From the NCBI GenBank assembly GCA_017591395.1, contig WEDG01002474.1, positions 62,001 to 126,000 of the forward strand: DNA of 64,000 nucleotides, in the 5' to 3' direction. This document shows positions 9,841-22,254 of this stretch, piece by piece (position 1 is the stretch's first letter; the number at the start of each line of letters is the position of its first letter). Both the position numbers and the translations under genes were made by a program. The DNA is from Schistocephalus solidus. Lineage: Eukaryota > Platyhelminthes > Cestoda > Diphyllobothriidea > Diphyllobothriidae. The notes under the pieces were generated by a model. It searched no databases and was not told where the DNA came from. It worked only from the letters and a program-made list of their open reading frames with translations.

Positions 9841-12800
9841 CTGAGTTACATATAAGGAAAAACATACCAGGTTTTCTTGACTGTTGACTTGTAACTGCAT
9901 AGGTTTGGAGATTTTCTTTACAGAACGATTCTTCACTCATTTGTCTTCTGCGAAACCACTGAAGTCTGCAGTATATGGAAAAATGGATCATAGGTAACGG
10001 GGAGTAGGACAACTTACTGTCTTCTAAGGACATGCGGGTGTTTGCCCTCGACTAAGATTCAGCGTTTGGCGCTTGTTGGTAATTAAAAGTGTTTGTGCAT
10101 ACAAGCAAATGAGCCAATCTAATACTCGAGCAGGGTGAACTTTTCTGCCAAGCTCTTCTTTCGCACGACTATGAACAGGATCAGATGGTATTTTGATCCA
10201 CTTGCTCGAAATAACGCCAAGCTACCTCATTCAAGTAGGCTGGGAAATTATAATGGCTATTTTTTTGGAGGTATTTAGCAGCACTGCCAGTGCAACTGAA
10301 AATATTCCCAAGAATGAAGTTCAGAGGAATGTGTATACAGTAAATTTATTAACTTGCGGCATCGCATGCTTTTCATAAGAAACGCCCTTTACGCCACGTC
10401 CATCAAATTTCATCAGAAGTAAAGAAACAATCGTTTTTAAGGGGGGAAAAATTTTCGTTAAGAAATTTATATTAAATAACAAAAATAATGCATTTTCACT
10501 GAAAACTAGAATTTTAGAAAATGGCCGTATTAAAAGTAACTTAAAACAAGGCTTACTGTAAGGGTGAATAAGGATGTGGGATGCATGAATGGGGTAAATA
10601 ATTTACAATAAGAAAACATAAAAATAAGATTAAAATGGTCTAGCCATCTTAATCCGTCGGCGTGGAGCGGAAGAGTGACAGCATGACACGAGTACTCAGT
10701 ATAAATTCGTTAACGCCTTTAGCTTCCGAGAACTTTGAGGAAGACAGAGACAGCTTTACGTATAGAATAGATTCCAACAGAGAAATAGCAGAATAGGATT
10801 CTTAGAGAGGCGTTCGCGTAGGCACAGACGGTGACAGTAGAAAACGAGTCAGATGTATGTTAAAGATACCATAACAATAGGCGCACATTGAAATACGTCA
10901 AATCTGTATAGAAAAAGAAAATAAATAATAATAAGAAAATAATAATAATATTAATAAGAAAATAATGCCTGTTTGGATAGGGAGGTGACACGGACATGTC
11001 ACCTAAACAGTCGGTGGAAATTGCAGCACTTTCAGCAGCTGCGGTGCATGGCAGTGGGAATGCCGATGAGAGAGAGGGGGGGTGGACGTCAGGGATTGCG
11101 GGGACAAGGGGCGCCGACCAACACGCGATTACACTTTTGTCATCATGGACCTCGCCAAAGGTAAGTTCATGTCATTTTAACGATCCAGTCATTTCCGTTG
11201 AGCATTACACATCTTTCACTTCTCGGCGGAATAAAACAAACTACAGCCACACAAGTTTATTAAGGATTTTTATGATGCAAAACACCGCAAATGCACGAAA
11301 CAGGATTTTAAAGTCGCTTTCACCCTCTTTTTTTCTCGACGACAATGCAATCTCTGATTTCAGCATTCCATTGGTTTTCATTGATGCAAAAAGCCAAGTT
11401 TTTCTTTGCAGAAAGGATTTATTTTAACGATTTCCTGCTTAAATTAATGTTCGTTTACAGCAAGACGCGCACAAACAAGATGTTTCAACCTCTGAATTTT
11501 GAAAGCTTAGGAAATTATTTGCATTTCAAGAAATGTAAGATTTGGGCCAAAATTGGCCACCTTGCATAACGTCAATACATTTGTGCCATGGTACACACTC
11601 ACTTTTCGATTGTCACATTTTATGAACGAGTCCATCTACTGTACTAAGTTAGTAGTCATTGTAGTAAGGAACAATAATAAGTTGAACTCCCAGTAACTGG
11701 CGTATTGGAAACAGTGAGCAAGCATAGATCATAAAAGAGAACCAACGATAAAGCATTATAAATGCGGAACGTCATGTCCCGATTTAAAACTTTCAGTTTA
11801 AATATTCCTAAATGGCGCGAAATGGATGTGGTCAGTCAAGGTTTTTAGAAAAATTGGTCATCTTTTGGATGGTCGTGGATAAGAGCAGGAACCGATCATC
11901 ATGTTGATGCGAACAAGTATGTGTTGGAAATGTGCCTCGTCAAGGAAAGAAACAGAACACTGGATAGGAGGTTTATTATGGCAACAGGACCGGGTAGATT
12001 TAGACGTAACTGTTCTTCGCTGACAAGCTCGCATGCCAAACAGAAGAACACACGGGGAGTGCCAATAGTTCAAGTGAGAACTTAAGGAAAAGGAGTAGGT
12101 TTGAGACTGGCGAGACCACTGCTGCAGAGGGCAATATCACTGGATTTAGAAACCACTAACAACAGAGTGATAGAACTGTTAGATAAAATAGTGAAATACA
12201 AACAATATAGTTTATGTGTATCAAGCCACCTAAATAAAATAATTAGACAAGTTTGAATGGTATTTTTCAACGTGTATGCGTCAGTGCCTTACAATCTTCG
12301 AATCCGAGTGGACCATTTTTCAAGGTAAGAAAGGAGCTACTTGGGAAGGCAATAGACAATAAAGGCTACAAGCCTGGCTACGGGTGGTTCGAGATACGAA
12401 AAAATAGCCAGTAGGGGAAAATAATCCCTATTCAGAAATCCAGGGGCCACCTGCAGAATATCACCGCTGCAGAGGGAATGTCGGTAGCTTTAGCTTCCAT
12501 TAAATACCTCGTACAGTTTAAACGACTCTTTTCATATGAAAAAGTTAATCGAGAATTTGAAATTCTTTAATTCCAAACGGACCCTTTTCAATCTCCAGAA
12601 TTTTTTGGCTGTGGAATGAAACGGAAAATAACAACTCCAAAACTTCCCAGTTAAGATGCTTATGCAATTTCATTTTGAAGATTGATAAGTAAGAGGATGG
12701 CCTAGTTTAATGCGAAAGATAAGAAGCAACGAAAAAAGATGATTTAGACGCAGAGAATAAAACGACCGAATGATCAATGGCAGCATTGAGTGTTTTAAAA

Positions 12801-13919
12801 TCTATCCACTTATCTAAGCAAGTCAGCACTTGGAAGATTAGAGCGGGAAACCGATACCCATCTCCGGGTTTCTAAAATAAAAAAAAATATTAAGAAATTT
12901 GTATTTCTCAGTATAAGCCATAAAAGATTATGTTTGAATGGACAGCCATCGTGAAAAACCTCGGAGTTTTTACAAGTTTGCGCCTGTCACAGATTTTCAG
13001 TAGACTAAAGAAAGTACAGCAAGCTTTGAGGCAGGAAAATTAGTAACGCTTCATTTTTTGAATGCACTTATAAAAAAATTTCATGAGAGATTATGTATCT
13101 TGAATGATATCAAAATTTCGATCTGCATAACGCGAAAAGTTTTGTTCATGTGTATAATTTAGGTCTGGATGCTTAATGCTAAAGCATTCTCTATCAAAAA
13201 GGTAGTATTCCATAATGCTAAAGATTATCACGTTGCCTCCGTAGTCCAGTGTACCTCTTTCCAAGAAAACTATATCGGCAAAAGTCGTAGGTGACTTCCA
13301 GACCCCATATCAGTGAAAAGAATGATAGCCTTGTCACTGTCGGCTGAACATTGTACCGCAATTGAACACACATTAACTCTCGAGGGTGCCACAATAACTG
13401 CATAACTGCGAGTTCAAGATATTTATTTTGCTATTTCTCCTTGGATTTTCTACTCTCCGGTCACTTCGATCGCGAACTTGTCAGTTTTTTTCTTTGACTG
13501 TCGATGTTACAGCAAAACGGAATGTGTAATTTTGCTCCTACAAGTAATAAGGTCGTAGTAAAGCACATCTCTTCCGGATAGAGCCCATTCATGGTCGTTT
13601 AATCTAGTCTCTAGTTTTAATCCACTTGGAGTTTTAGTATTAATTGAACACTATTGGATGCAATGAAATAGATTTTGTAGAATATATCCGACAGCAGACT
13701 GTAGCCCGCTCGGAGAGTTCTACAAGAGTTTTTTGAGCTAGCCGCTGTTAGCCCGTCTATCTTAAATCACTTGGGTTGGTTCACTTCGTGTCGTCGTAGG
13801 TAAGAACATAGACGATAACCATTTGGACAATATCATGGTTCTATAATGTTAAAGGATTAGCAAAATATGCATTTTGCGCTCACAACCAAGTCTTTCCAAG
13901 CGTACAAGCAGGAGGATAG
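9841..13919. other. Mostly featureless AT-rich DNA
   Basis: No retroelement domain or repeat shared with the rest of the window. The only item of note is the possible exon at 10996-11160. Confidence 0.4.
10996..11160 (+). other. Possible small exon ending in a consensus splice donor
   Basis: A GC-richer open stretch starting at an ATG ends in CCAAAG followed by GTAAGT at 11161, a near-perfect donor. The peptide (begins MSPKQSVEIAALSAAAV) matches nothing I recognise. It could be a first exon of an unknown gene or coincidence. Confidence 0.18.
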
Positions 13920-14191
13920 TGTTAATTTACGCGGGGAAATATAGGAGATTTAAGAAAATAACAAGGTAGTTGACAGGAAACAAAAACGGCGTAGTTATCT
14001 GAATGAAGCAAGGAAATGTAAAATAAACAGTGGTGTTGATGAATGTAAAATACCTTATAGAGGGTTCTACTGCTTATGTCAAACGTACGAACGGTAAAAA
14101 ATGAAGTCTGGTGTTGTCAGTTAGCAAATATTTATCTCACTGTCAAACGTACGGTAGTGCTATAACGAGAAAACATATGTGGGAACGTACA
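13920..14191 (-). repeat. BEL/Pao 3' LTR
   Basis: Starts TGTTAATTTACGC and ends GGGAACGTACA on the plus strand, so it has TG...CA ends. It is collinear with 23589-23858 but clearly diverged. The adjoining inner sequence (14192-14200) reads GTGTGGGAG on the minus strand, a short purine-rich tract where a polypurine tract is expected. The BEL integrase C-terminus ends just inside it. Confidence 0.75.
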
Positions 14192-14234
14192 CTCCCACAC
14201 AGGGTTTATAGTTGTCATTGGCGGACATATCAGC

Positions 14235-15400
14235 CATCGGTCGATTCATGGTTTTCTAACAGATACAAACTCCGCACCACTCTCACCAATCTTCCCTGTT
14301 GGGTTCTCACCACGTCCTCTCTCAACTTACCGTCATTAAATTTTAGAAGCTTTTTCACGACGGCCTTCGTTCAGTGCCTTCGTGGTGCCAATTTGTCAAC
14401 TTCAAGGACGAGGTCTCCAATATGAAGCTGCGGGGCTTCACCAGTCCATCTCTATCTGACTTGTAACGATGGTAAATAGACACTGATCCAAATTTTTCAG
14501 AATATATCAGCAAGATGCTGGGCCTGGCGCTACCTCCGCTTAAGTCTAAAAGGTCTTCATTCTTCAACAGATGACGAAAAGTTCCGAGTGCTCAACAAAA
14601 AGTGTTGTGGGGTGAGTACAGCGTACTCGTTCGGGTCCGTACTGTTCTTCACCAACGGCCGATCACTCATTATCTTTTCGTTCTCGGTTATTGTCGTTGT
14701 AAAGACTTCGTCTGTGACCACTTGGGAACCTAGAATTGAACGTAATATTCTTCTGATAGTCCGTATCAGGCGCTTTCATATTCCTCCGTGATGACTGGCA
14801 GTCGGGGGTGTGAAGATCAAATTGCATCCCTTTTCCGCGAGAGAGTTAGTTATTCGGTCCTGGTTCCATGTCTTCAGTAACTTCTTCAGTTCGTTCTCAG
14901 TGCCCTTAATATTGGGTCCGTTATCACTGTAAAGTTTTCGTGAACATCCTCTTCGAGCAACGAACCGAACGAAAGCACACAGAAAAGAGTCGGTCTCCAT
15001 ATTTGAGACTACCTCGATGTGGAATGCGCGAATACTGAGGCATGTAAACAGGCAAAAATACCTCTTTTCCAAGCGTCGGACTATTTCCACCTGAAAAATT
15101 CCGATGTAGGTAATCCCTGTGAACGTGAAGGGCGCGGGTATATGGCTCCAGTCGAACAAGCGGCAAAGGGGCCATCAAATGTCGGCAGGGTGCAGAGTAC
15201 CAGCATCGACACACAAAACAAGACCCAACGACTGGTTTGATGAGTGCTTGGCCCCGAATCATCCAGTATCTCTCTCGTAGGATAGCGCTCGCGTGTTATA
15301 CCCCTACATGACCATTCAGTTGGTCGATATGTTTTACGATTAAGCGACGGAAGAAATGGTTCTAAGGTAGGATAACCGGATGTGCCGTCTCGCATGGAAT
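14235..15400 (-). pseudogene. BEL/Pao integrase (broken)
   Basis: Read right to left: an HHCC-type zinc-binding segment with SCFVCRCW near 15180-15225, then [13 protein letters not shown], then the core with [22 protein letters not shown] (14913-14935) and TASHHGGI near 14790. A C-terminal region follows with GEAPQLHIGDLVL and REDVVRTQQGRLVRVV down to about 14235. These are characteristic of BEL/Pao integrases. In-frame stops, including one directly after HHGGI, and several frame changes break it. The SDNG aspartate is retained; the equivalent of the first catalytic Asp is not evident. Confidence 0.8.
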
Positions 15401-15839
15401 CGGCGCATATTCAAGTAGTCGCCCTCCCATTCTAATAAAGACCGTTGGAGAGGAATGGTGAAAAGTGCTTCAGCTGATTTTTTTATCGATTTCACCTTTA
15501 TAAATTCGGTGTTTCACGACTTGTTGTGCATGCACATAAACTCCTTCTCAAAGAATTGTCACTGGACTTACTTCAAGACATAGCTTTCGGCACCTTCTAG
15601 GTCTGCCACGGTGAGTAATTTTGAAACGAGTTCTGATTGACGCGAGACGTTTTTCTTCAGGAAGACTAAATAGTCGCAGCTAAGCAACATGCCTTTGAAG
15701 TTTCCTTTAGGTACCGTAGCCAGAAAATTTCGTTAGCCAGTGATCCTCAACAATGACGGTATTTACGGTGACGTCGCATATATTTGAACGTTGATCTGGT
15801 TCCTTGGGCCATTCGTCAGTTTTTTTGCTCAGGTAGGCG

Positions 15840-16012
15840 GGACCCGTGAGCCACACTCTATTTTCCAGTCTGTCACCACCTACACCTCTTGAAACTACGT
15901 CTGCTGGGTTAGCCTTGGAATTTACGTAGCGCCATTGCGCAGCGTCTCAGAAGTCTAAAATAGTAGAGATGCGGGTAGCTACAAATGTTTCAAGACATAA
16001 CGTGGTGTTCCG
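15840..16012 (-). pseudogene. BEL/Pao RNase H C-terminal part
   Basis: The minus strand reads ETFVATRIS, then AQWRYVNSKANPADVVSRG (about 15886-15945), then GDRLENRVWLTGPAYLSKKT. This is the WRYV.SK.NPAD..SRG block that follows RNase H in BEL/Pao polyproteins. It is the continuation of the block at 17640-17860, separated from it by a LINE insertion. Confidence 0.8.
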
Positions 16013-17640
16013 TATCAGTTGTAGTAGTTATCTATTTTGATCTTAGTAAGGCATTCGATAAAAGTGCCTCATAGACGACTTCTAGCTTGACTAGAGGCTA
16101 TAGGATTTCGTAGTCCCCTTACTGGCTTTATTAGATCATATCTATCTGATCAAAAGCAAAAATGTTTAGTGGGGTCCTCATACTCAAGTGCTAACCCGAT
16201 TGTGAGTGGTGTCCTTCAGTGTACCGTATTATGTCCTTTATTGTTCTTCCTTTACAGAAATGATTTTTCATCGATAGCTAAACATTCTCAATCCTATATT
16301 TACGCTGATTACCTCAAATGCGTGTATTTATTCTCAAACTTTACGACCGAACGATGCCTAGAACAAATTCATTCAGACTTGGACGCTCTTTCGGCGTGGA
16401 GATCCACATGGCTAATGGAGTTCTCTACTTCTAAGTGTCGCTACATGTGTTTTGGGCCTGTAAGGCTGCCGCAGCTTGTTATTTTTAAAGGTTGCCCTAT
16501 GACTGAATATTCCTCCACCAATAAATTAGATTTTTCACCTCATGCCGATAGAATTACGGTCAAAGCTGCTCAGATTTGCGGCTTTATTTCTTATAATTTC
16601 TACCTTCAGGAAATTAAACTAAGACTTTATGGCATGGTTGTGCTTCCCATTCTTGAATTTTGCTATCCTTTCTTCGGTTCAATGAACGAATCTAGCCGTT
16701 CAAAAATTGAAAATGACCAAAGACATTTCACAAAAAACTCCTATTTCTGAATCTTTCAAATACTTCCTACTCAACCAGATGCGAGCTGACGAAGCTAAAA
16801 TTTCTTTGGGGAAGGAGACTGGAAGCAGGCTTTGTCTCCTTTTCGACTAAATAATACCCCAAGTTTTTTGTCATTACCCTCATTAGTGTTCCTTATAACC
16901 TAAGAAATTCTGCACTGATTATACCTACTCCTGCATCCTCCACGTGTAAATGTTCTCTTTTCTTTGATTCTAGCTATAGCTTTCTTTAAAATAACTTGCC
17001 TATTGAAAAGAGTCGTTAACTAGTCTATCTGCATTCAAACGAAGACTGCACATTTATCTTAACACTGATTCTTTTAACCTTTTATTCGTCCTCTTTTCAA
17101 AGCAGCTTTCTCTATGACTCGGAGAAATGACCATTGAAAATTTAAGTGGCCCTCTTGAAACTTATTTTTTCTCTACCTCAAGTCCCCCATGAACCATGAT
17201 GTCTCCTTATATCACCAATAATTCAAAAGCTGAAGTCATTCGGACGTACGCAGTCTAAAATGCTGCTATTTCGTTCGATACTTACCATCATCAGAATTAA
17301 ATTCTGGATCCATAGATGCTGAGGCCTCAAGTTCACTGACACCTTTTCGCGAAATTTTGTTTCATGCACCATAGTGATCAAGAACGAACCATATCAACGT
17401 TTCATTTTCCCATTCTGAAATGTTACTGCAGTATTTGCCTACTCTACCACCTTACCTTATTTCCCTATGCAGTTTTTTCTCCTCCCCTCTATTCTAAAAT
17501 GGAGACCAATTGAACTCTCCCTCCATTTTTAAGGAAGGAATTTTTTACTGCCTATCTTTCTAGTTCACTATTAATTTCAAAATATCGCTAACTGTTGACC
17601 TAACAGGAAAAGGTCTGCCTGCATTTTTTCATCTGCACAC
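16013..17640 (+). mobile_element. LINE-A fragment (CR1/Jockey-like) inserted in the BEL RNase H
   Basis: A 5'-truncated copy begins at the RT motif A (IYFDLSKAFDK), continues through a damaged motif C (YADYLKCVY, where LINE-A at 33-35.7 kb has YADDLKCIY) and the C-terminal region (LYGMVVLPILEFCYP) to a 3' UTR resembling that of LINE-A. Opposite in orientation to its host element. Its ends are inferred from where BEL coding similarity stops (about 16013) and resumes (about 17640). Stops and frameshifts are frequent. Confidence 0.75.
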
Positions 17641-17860
17641 ATTGTCAAAATTTTATTTCGATACTAATGTTTGTTTAGACAGTGCCTAGCCGGCGCTTAG
17701 CAAATATAAATTCTAAAATTATGAATTCTACCATTGAGTCTGTCCACATGAACTTCGACGAGATTGGTAGTGTTTATTCCAACTCGGCCTTTTTCACTAG
17801 TTTAGTGACCACAACCACAGCGGTTAGTTTGAACAATGGTATGGTTTAAAACTGAAGAGA
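17640..17860 (-). pseudogene. BEL/Pao RNase H N-terminal part
   Basis: The minus strand reads LTAVVVVTKLVKKAELE, stop, then FMWTDSMVEF and IFAKRRLG. This corresponds to the ELTAAV...K / WTDS segment of BEL RNase H. The next block (ETFVATRIS...) is found only after the LINE insertion, at 15840-16012. Confidence 0.7.
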
Positions 17861-18059
17861 CGTTACTCAAGATTTGCCCCACACAAACGTCGTACATGTA
17901 GTAAAATCTCGCTTTTCGACGCATCCGAAAAACCGTGTAGTTGATACGGTATCTAAACCAGCCGGGGTCAAGCAGCTTCGGAATTGAACATCGCCAAGGT
18001 CCTGAAACTGTTCCGTCCAGGTAAACCACTGTAACACATACTCATAATCAATCTTGTCA

Positions 18060-19560
18060 TCTCATTCGAGGTTTGATTTGCACAATTGCTGCATTAGTGA
18101 CTTGGCTGGTAACAGAACGGTAGCGATAAACCCAAGTGGATCATAAAGGGTTGAGATATTAGAGAGCATGGCTCTTCTGGTAACCGTGTCCATAGGCCAA
18201 TTGACTGTGAAAATGAGTGTGTAGCTTTTTTCCATTCGACGCATAGCGTTCTATGGGTATCGGCTGGTTTAAGGTTGAAGCACATTCCCCATCCACTCGT
18301 TCTTCCTGAGAGGTGTCTATGAGAGTCTCAAACGAGTTGCTGCGCCATTTAGTTAGACGAAAGCCATGAGTTCGCGGATGAGTAGCCACGTCCCTAAGGG
18401 CTTGCACAGAGTCGCAGCTGATCAACCAATCGTCATCGTAGAAACACCTCCGCAAGTAATCGACATAGTGAGCTGCTGGCACGTCTGTTACCTGATTTAT
18501 CGATTCGATTTAGCGCGTAGATAGCAACACACTGGGAAAAGGTTGCGCCGAACGAATGTATTGCCATTTGATAAGCCCCATATTTACGTGTTAATTCACT
18601 ATTTGGCCCCTATAGAAAACGTAAAAATGAACGCTGAGAATATGGAAACTCGAACCTGGTAGAACATTGCTTCAATGTCTGCCACCGCTACGTATGGAAC
18701 TTCACGGAATCTTGTCAAAACTCCACACAAACTGTTAACTACGTCTGGACCCTGCAGTAATAGGAGGTGGGCTGATGTACACCTGTACTGGCTGGTGCAG
18801 TCAAACACTACTCCCAGCTTCTCTGGTTTCATTGGATTGACGACAGAGTGGTTGAGTAGATACCAAAGTTGTCCAGAACCAACAGTTGGTGTCGGTGCAG
18901 CAGGTTCTGCGTAACCCTTGTCGATATATTTGGAGATCGCTTTGATGTATCATTTCTTATACTCAGGGTTTTTCATAATTCTGTTCTTCAAGGCATATTA
19001 ACATCTAAGAGCAACAGGTTCGTTGTCAGGTAAACAGGGAGTGATTAACTTCCAAGCTAGAGGGACTTCGAAAGACCCTTCATTGAAATGTGTATGGGAT
19101 TCGAACAAGCCAAAAACTCTTTTGTCGTCCACGGGATATGCTTTATACAAGGGCTTGGCCTCACCGAATTCAAAGTTCCACATTTTTTCTAGCCTTTCTA
19201 TGACAAGGTTTTTCTCGGTCAAAAAGTCGGCATTTACGTTATAAGCACGATCTTTTCCACATATCAGTCTCATGTGTGTCCATTCGAGAGGGGTCCGAAC
19301 AGCATAGAGGTCATCCTGTTCACCGTTTCAATGTTCGAGTACCCAGTGAGCGGCAGGTGCATTCATTCCGATGAGTACTAATACCCTGGCTCCGTCGACA
19401 ATGGGAAGTTCAAAGTATCGTTAATGTTTCCAACGTGCGGCTTCATTTGTAGCTAAGACGAAGCGCTTCAGGTTGGGAAGATAGCTGCCAGACCAGGCTT
19501 TCTTAACTTCCAGTCGCTCCTGTCCTTCTATTAAGTAAATAAATAAGTTGAATATTAAAG
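18060..19560 (-). pseudogene. BEL/Pao protease end and reverse transcriptase (broken)
   Basis: In order on the minus strand: the end of the protease region with YLPNLKRFVLATNEAARW, VLVLIGMNAPAAHWVLEH and DLYAVRTPLEW (19280-19520); MWNFEFGEAKPLYKAYPVDD and VPLAWK (18998-19230); VVFDCTSQY and YVAVADIEAMFYQV (18599-18832); the active-site region CFYDDDWLISC (18420-18450), where Y-D-D-D stands for the family's YVDD; and MLSNISTLYDPLGFIATVLLPAK (18090-18180). This succession is diagnostic of BEL/Pao pol. Frames change at least four times and stops occur. The protease aspartate motif is not present because the sequence is cut at about 19560. Confidence 0.85.
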
Positions 19561-19745
19561 GCCCAGAGGGCCCCATCATTACAAACTTAGTATCGCGGTA
19601 TAAATAAATACAATAATAATTGCTGCACCATGTGAAGAGCCATATGAACAGCAGAAGTAAGTAGTATGGTTAGCGCATCTGAGGCCAAACCTTTCGCCAT
19701 TTTTAAAACAATAGTCAACAATCATTGTAATATACGGTGAAAAAA
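19555..19745 (-). mobile_element. LINE-A 3' tail (5'-truncated insertion)
   Basis: The reverse complement matches the last ~190 bp of LINE-A at 35535-35727: GTTTTAAA.ATGGC, ACCATACTACT.A.TTCTGCTG, TTCATATGG, GTGCAGCAATTAT, TACTAAGTTT.TAATGATGG, CCTCTGGGCCTT and a terminal TATTTATTTA run. It sits exactly at the seam between the Gypsy 3' end and the BEL pol. Confidence 0.8.
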
Positions 19746-19935
19746 CTCTTACGGTTAAATCGGGGGCGGAAGGGGCCAACAACGTTGAACCCCGAGGCGC
19801 TGATTCGGGTAGCCCGTGGTAATCGGTTGCAGCGACGCTCTAGGTTTGTGGGAGGGGTGTTTGGAGCGTGCGCAAGCCCCGTACCTTTGACATACGAGGG
19901 CACCGTCTTGTTGAAGATTTTGGTGACTGGAATCG
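19745..19935 (-). pseudogene. Gypsy polyprotein C-terminus
   Basis: An open stretch on the minus strand with PSYVKGTGLAHAPNTPP, LERRCNRLPRATR and a basic end (FRPRFN). It is placed as the C-terminus by position, since it lies downstream of RNase H. Integrase catalytic motifs are not found between here and 20330, only ~400 bp, so the integrase was deleted. Confidence 0.5.
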
Positions 19936-20319
19936 ACGTCTTGCGGCTTTTCCCAGTTTGTCTTGGCCTGCGTGACCCAGGTGTCGGTGTAGTTCACGCA
20001 AGACACTGCGTTTGTGCGAGAGAGGGAGGGAGGAGCAGACGAATCGGGGATTGGATCATACTGGAAGTAAAGTACGTGATCCCTGAAGGGCCTGAAGGGC
20101 CACAGTGCTCGTGCTTTGCGGCTTTCTCCTGATATCTGGTTCTTTGACAGTTTAACAGAGCCTCACGCGAAATTGTCGTAGATGAGACCAACGTCTGGAT
20201 CAATGGCCTGTGGGTTAGCCAAGTTCAGCTTCGTGGAGATCACCGAATGGGTATTGAGATCGAGGTCCTGGCAAATGGAGCAGCTGTGGGGTTTGAGCAT
20301 GGAAATTAGCGATAAAGCG

Positions 20320-20760
20320 TTCGTGTTAAGACGCTGTTTCCCTGGGTGGTGGACGACGGTAAATGTCCGCTAACAGTTCTTGCCATCATTATAGCTACCC
20401 TTCCGGTTCGTGAAAATTTTGTAGCCATTGCAGAGCTGAGTGGTTCATCCGGATGATGAATGGTTTACCCTTCAGGAAAGCAGCGAACGTTTTGTTGAAG
20501 AAGACTAAGGCCAACATCTCACGGCGGGTAGAGCTATAATTTCGTTCCACTTAATCGAGTGTACGGTTGCCATACGGGAGCACCTGTTCTCTGCCATCGG
20601 TGTCTGTCTGTGACAGCACTCCTCTGATCGCATGGCTGCTAACGTTGATATCGAGGATAAACGGGGCCGTTACGGCTGAGTTCAGGACGACTAAGGATGG
20701 GGACAGCAGTACGGGCTTCCTTGAGGTGGGCGAATGCTCTTTCACACTCAGGTGTGCACC
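20320..20760 (-). pseudogene. Gypsy RNase H and downstream linker
   Basis: The minus strand shows LVVLNSAVTAPFILDINVSS, AIRGVLSQTDTDGREQVLPY (20551-20745), LALVFFNKTFAAFLKGKPF (20460-20520) and VVHHPGKQRLNTNALS followed by a C..C pair (about 20280-20360). The last corresponds to the PGK.N..ADALSR block of Gypsy elements. Frameshifted between blocks. Confidence 0.75.
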
Positions 20761-20829
20761 GAAATGGTCGCGATTTCTCCATTAGTCTCGTGAGAGAAAA
20801 TGCGAGGTGGTCATATTACGGAATGAAAA

Positions 20830-22131
20830 CCTAAAAGTAGCCTGCCAGCCCTAGGTATGAGCGAACTTCGTATCTGTTAGCTGGTTGTGGCCAATCCTTA
20901 ACGGCTTGTATCCTCTCAGGGTCGGTCCTGAGGCCCTCCCTGCTAACGATGTGGCTAAGGAAGCGAATATCTGTTTGTAAAAACTTGCACTTCCTTGGGT
21001 TGAGCGTCAGTCCGGCCTCCTGTTATCTCGTCAGAACCTCTGCCAGGTTGTGGAGTAGTTCTGTTACCGTGGTACCCCATACGATTACGTCGTCCAAGTA
21101 CATGAGCCACTACTATGGGCCGAGATTCTGGAGTATTTTCTGTATTACGCGTTGGCATTCGCCGCCGTATTAGCCAAGCCCATAGGTAGCGTGGTGAACC
21201 CGAAGAGACCCGATGGTAGGGTAAAGGCATTTTTGGCGCGATCCTCTGGGTGCACTTCGATCTGCCAATAGCTGGAGGACAGGTCGAGGGTGGTGAAGAA
21301 TTTCTTCCCTGTCATAGAGGCTAGGAGGTCGTCTATACGGGGAAGGGGGGAGGAATATCTGACGGTGACTGCGTTTAGGAGCCTGTAATCAGAGAGAGAG
21401 CTCCGCTTTATTTTGAAAGTAAAATTCTAAAAATTTTAGCGAAAAATATCCTCCATTCACCGTGAATAAGGTTGGGCATACAAAACACACAAAACCGGAA
21501 GATCACATACGAATGGCCAAAGAATGCATTTATTGACATCATGAAGAATCGTCCTTGAATGCACCTCAAATATCGACCAAATTGGACTTCCTTCAAAACG
21601 ATGCCAGCGTCGTGCGCTGATGACCTCCTTTTTGAGGATTCACATGCGAATGGAGAGCAGAAAAGATGGCAGCTCAATTTCAAAAGCCCACCAATCAACA
21701 CAGAGTCAAAGGGAATTGTGTTTATTTTTTGCAACAGTCACTGGCACTGCCCACGGGGATGTGGATGGTTGTATGATGCTTTGTTGGAGCATATTTTTCA
21801 CCAATTGGTCTTGCTCTTTCCGGTAGTGGAATGGTATCCGTCGGGGTGGGAGGTGTTGCGGGGGAGCGGATCCAGTGTCTATGCGGTGCTGAACGAGGTT
21901 GGTCCGTCTGATAGCCTCGTCTGCCCATGTGAAAACGGATTGGAACGCCACCAACGCGTGATAGAGGGCCCGACGGTCAGAAGCTGGAATGTTATCCGGT
22001 AGGATGTCCTTAATTGACGGAGGTGTATAGATGTTGACACTATTGACTTCCATAGCTACCTTGTTGTCGTTGAGGAGGATCAGGAAAGGGATGTGTGGGA
22101 GTAAATTACAGCACTTAAGTTCGGAAGACAC
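20830..22131 (-). pseudogene. Gypsy reverse transcriptase, split by a ~300-bp insertion
   Basis: The N-terminal part (21706-22131, open for 141 codons) ends in IIQPSTSPWAVPVTVAKNK. After the interruption it continues with YRLLNAVTVRYSSPLPRID, FFTTLDLSSSYWQIEV, AFTLPSGLFGFTTLPMGLA and WLMYLDDVIVWGTT (the YLDD active site is at plus 21089-21100), then FLSHIVSREGLRTDPERI. All motifs are typical of Ty3/Gypsy RT. The catalytic aspartates are present, but stops and indels disrupt the frame. Confidence 0.85.
21405..21720. other. Unidentified insertion within the Gypsy RT
   Basis: RT similarity stops after WAVPVTVAKNK at about 21725 and resumes at DYRLLNAVT at about 21400. The ~300 bp between has no RT similarity. 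It contains an open 108-codon minus-strand frame (21408-21734) of no recognisable family. Confidence 0.5.
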
Positions 22132-22254
22132 TAGGAAGCAATGTCGGATATTTTTGTCTTTGCTAGAGATTGGGACTGTTACGGAGTCGCTAAACTGGAG
22201 GGTGGAGTTGTTAGCGGTGAGGATATGTAGTTGGGGAAATTCTGAATGGTGATA

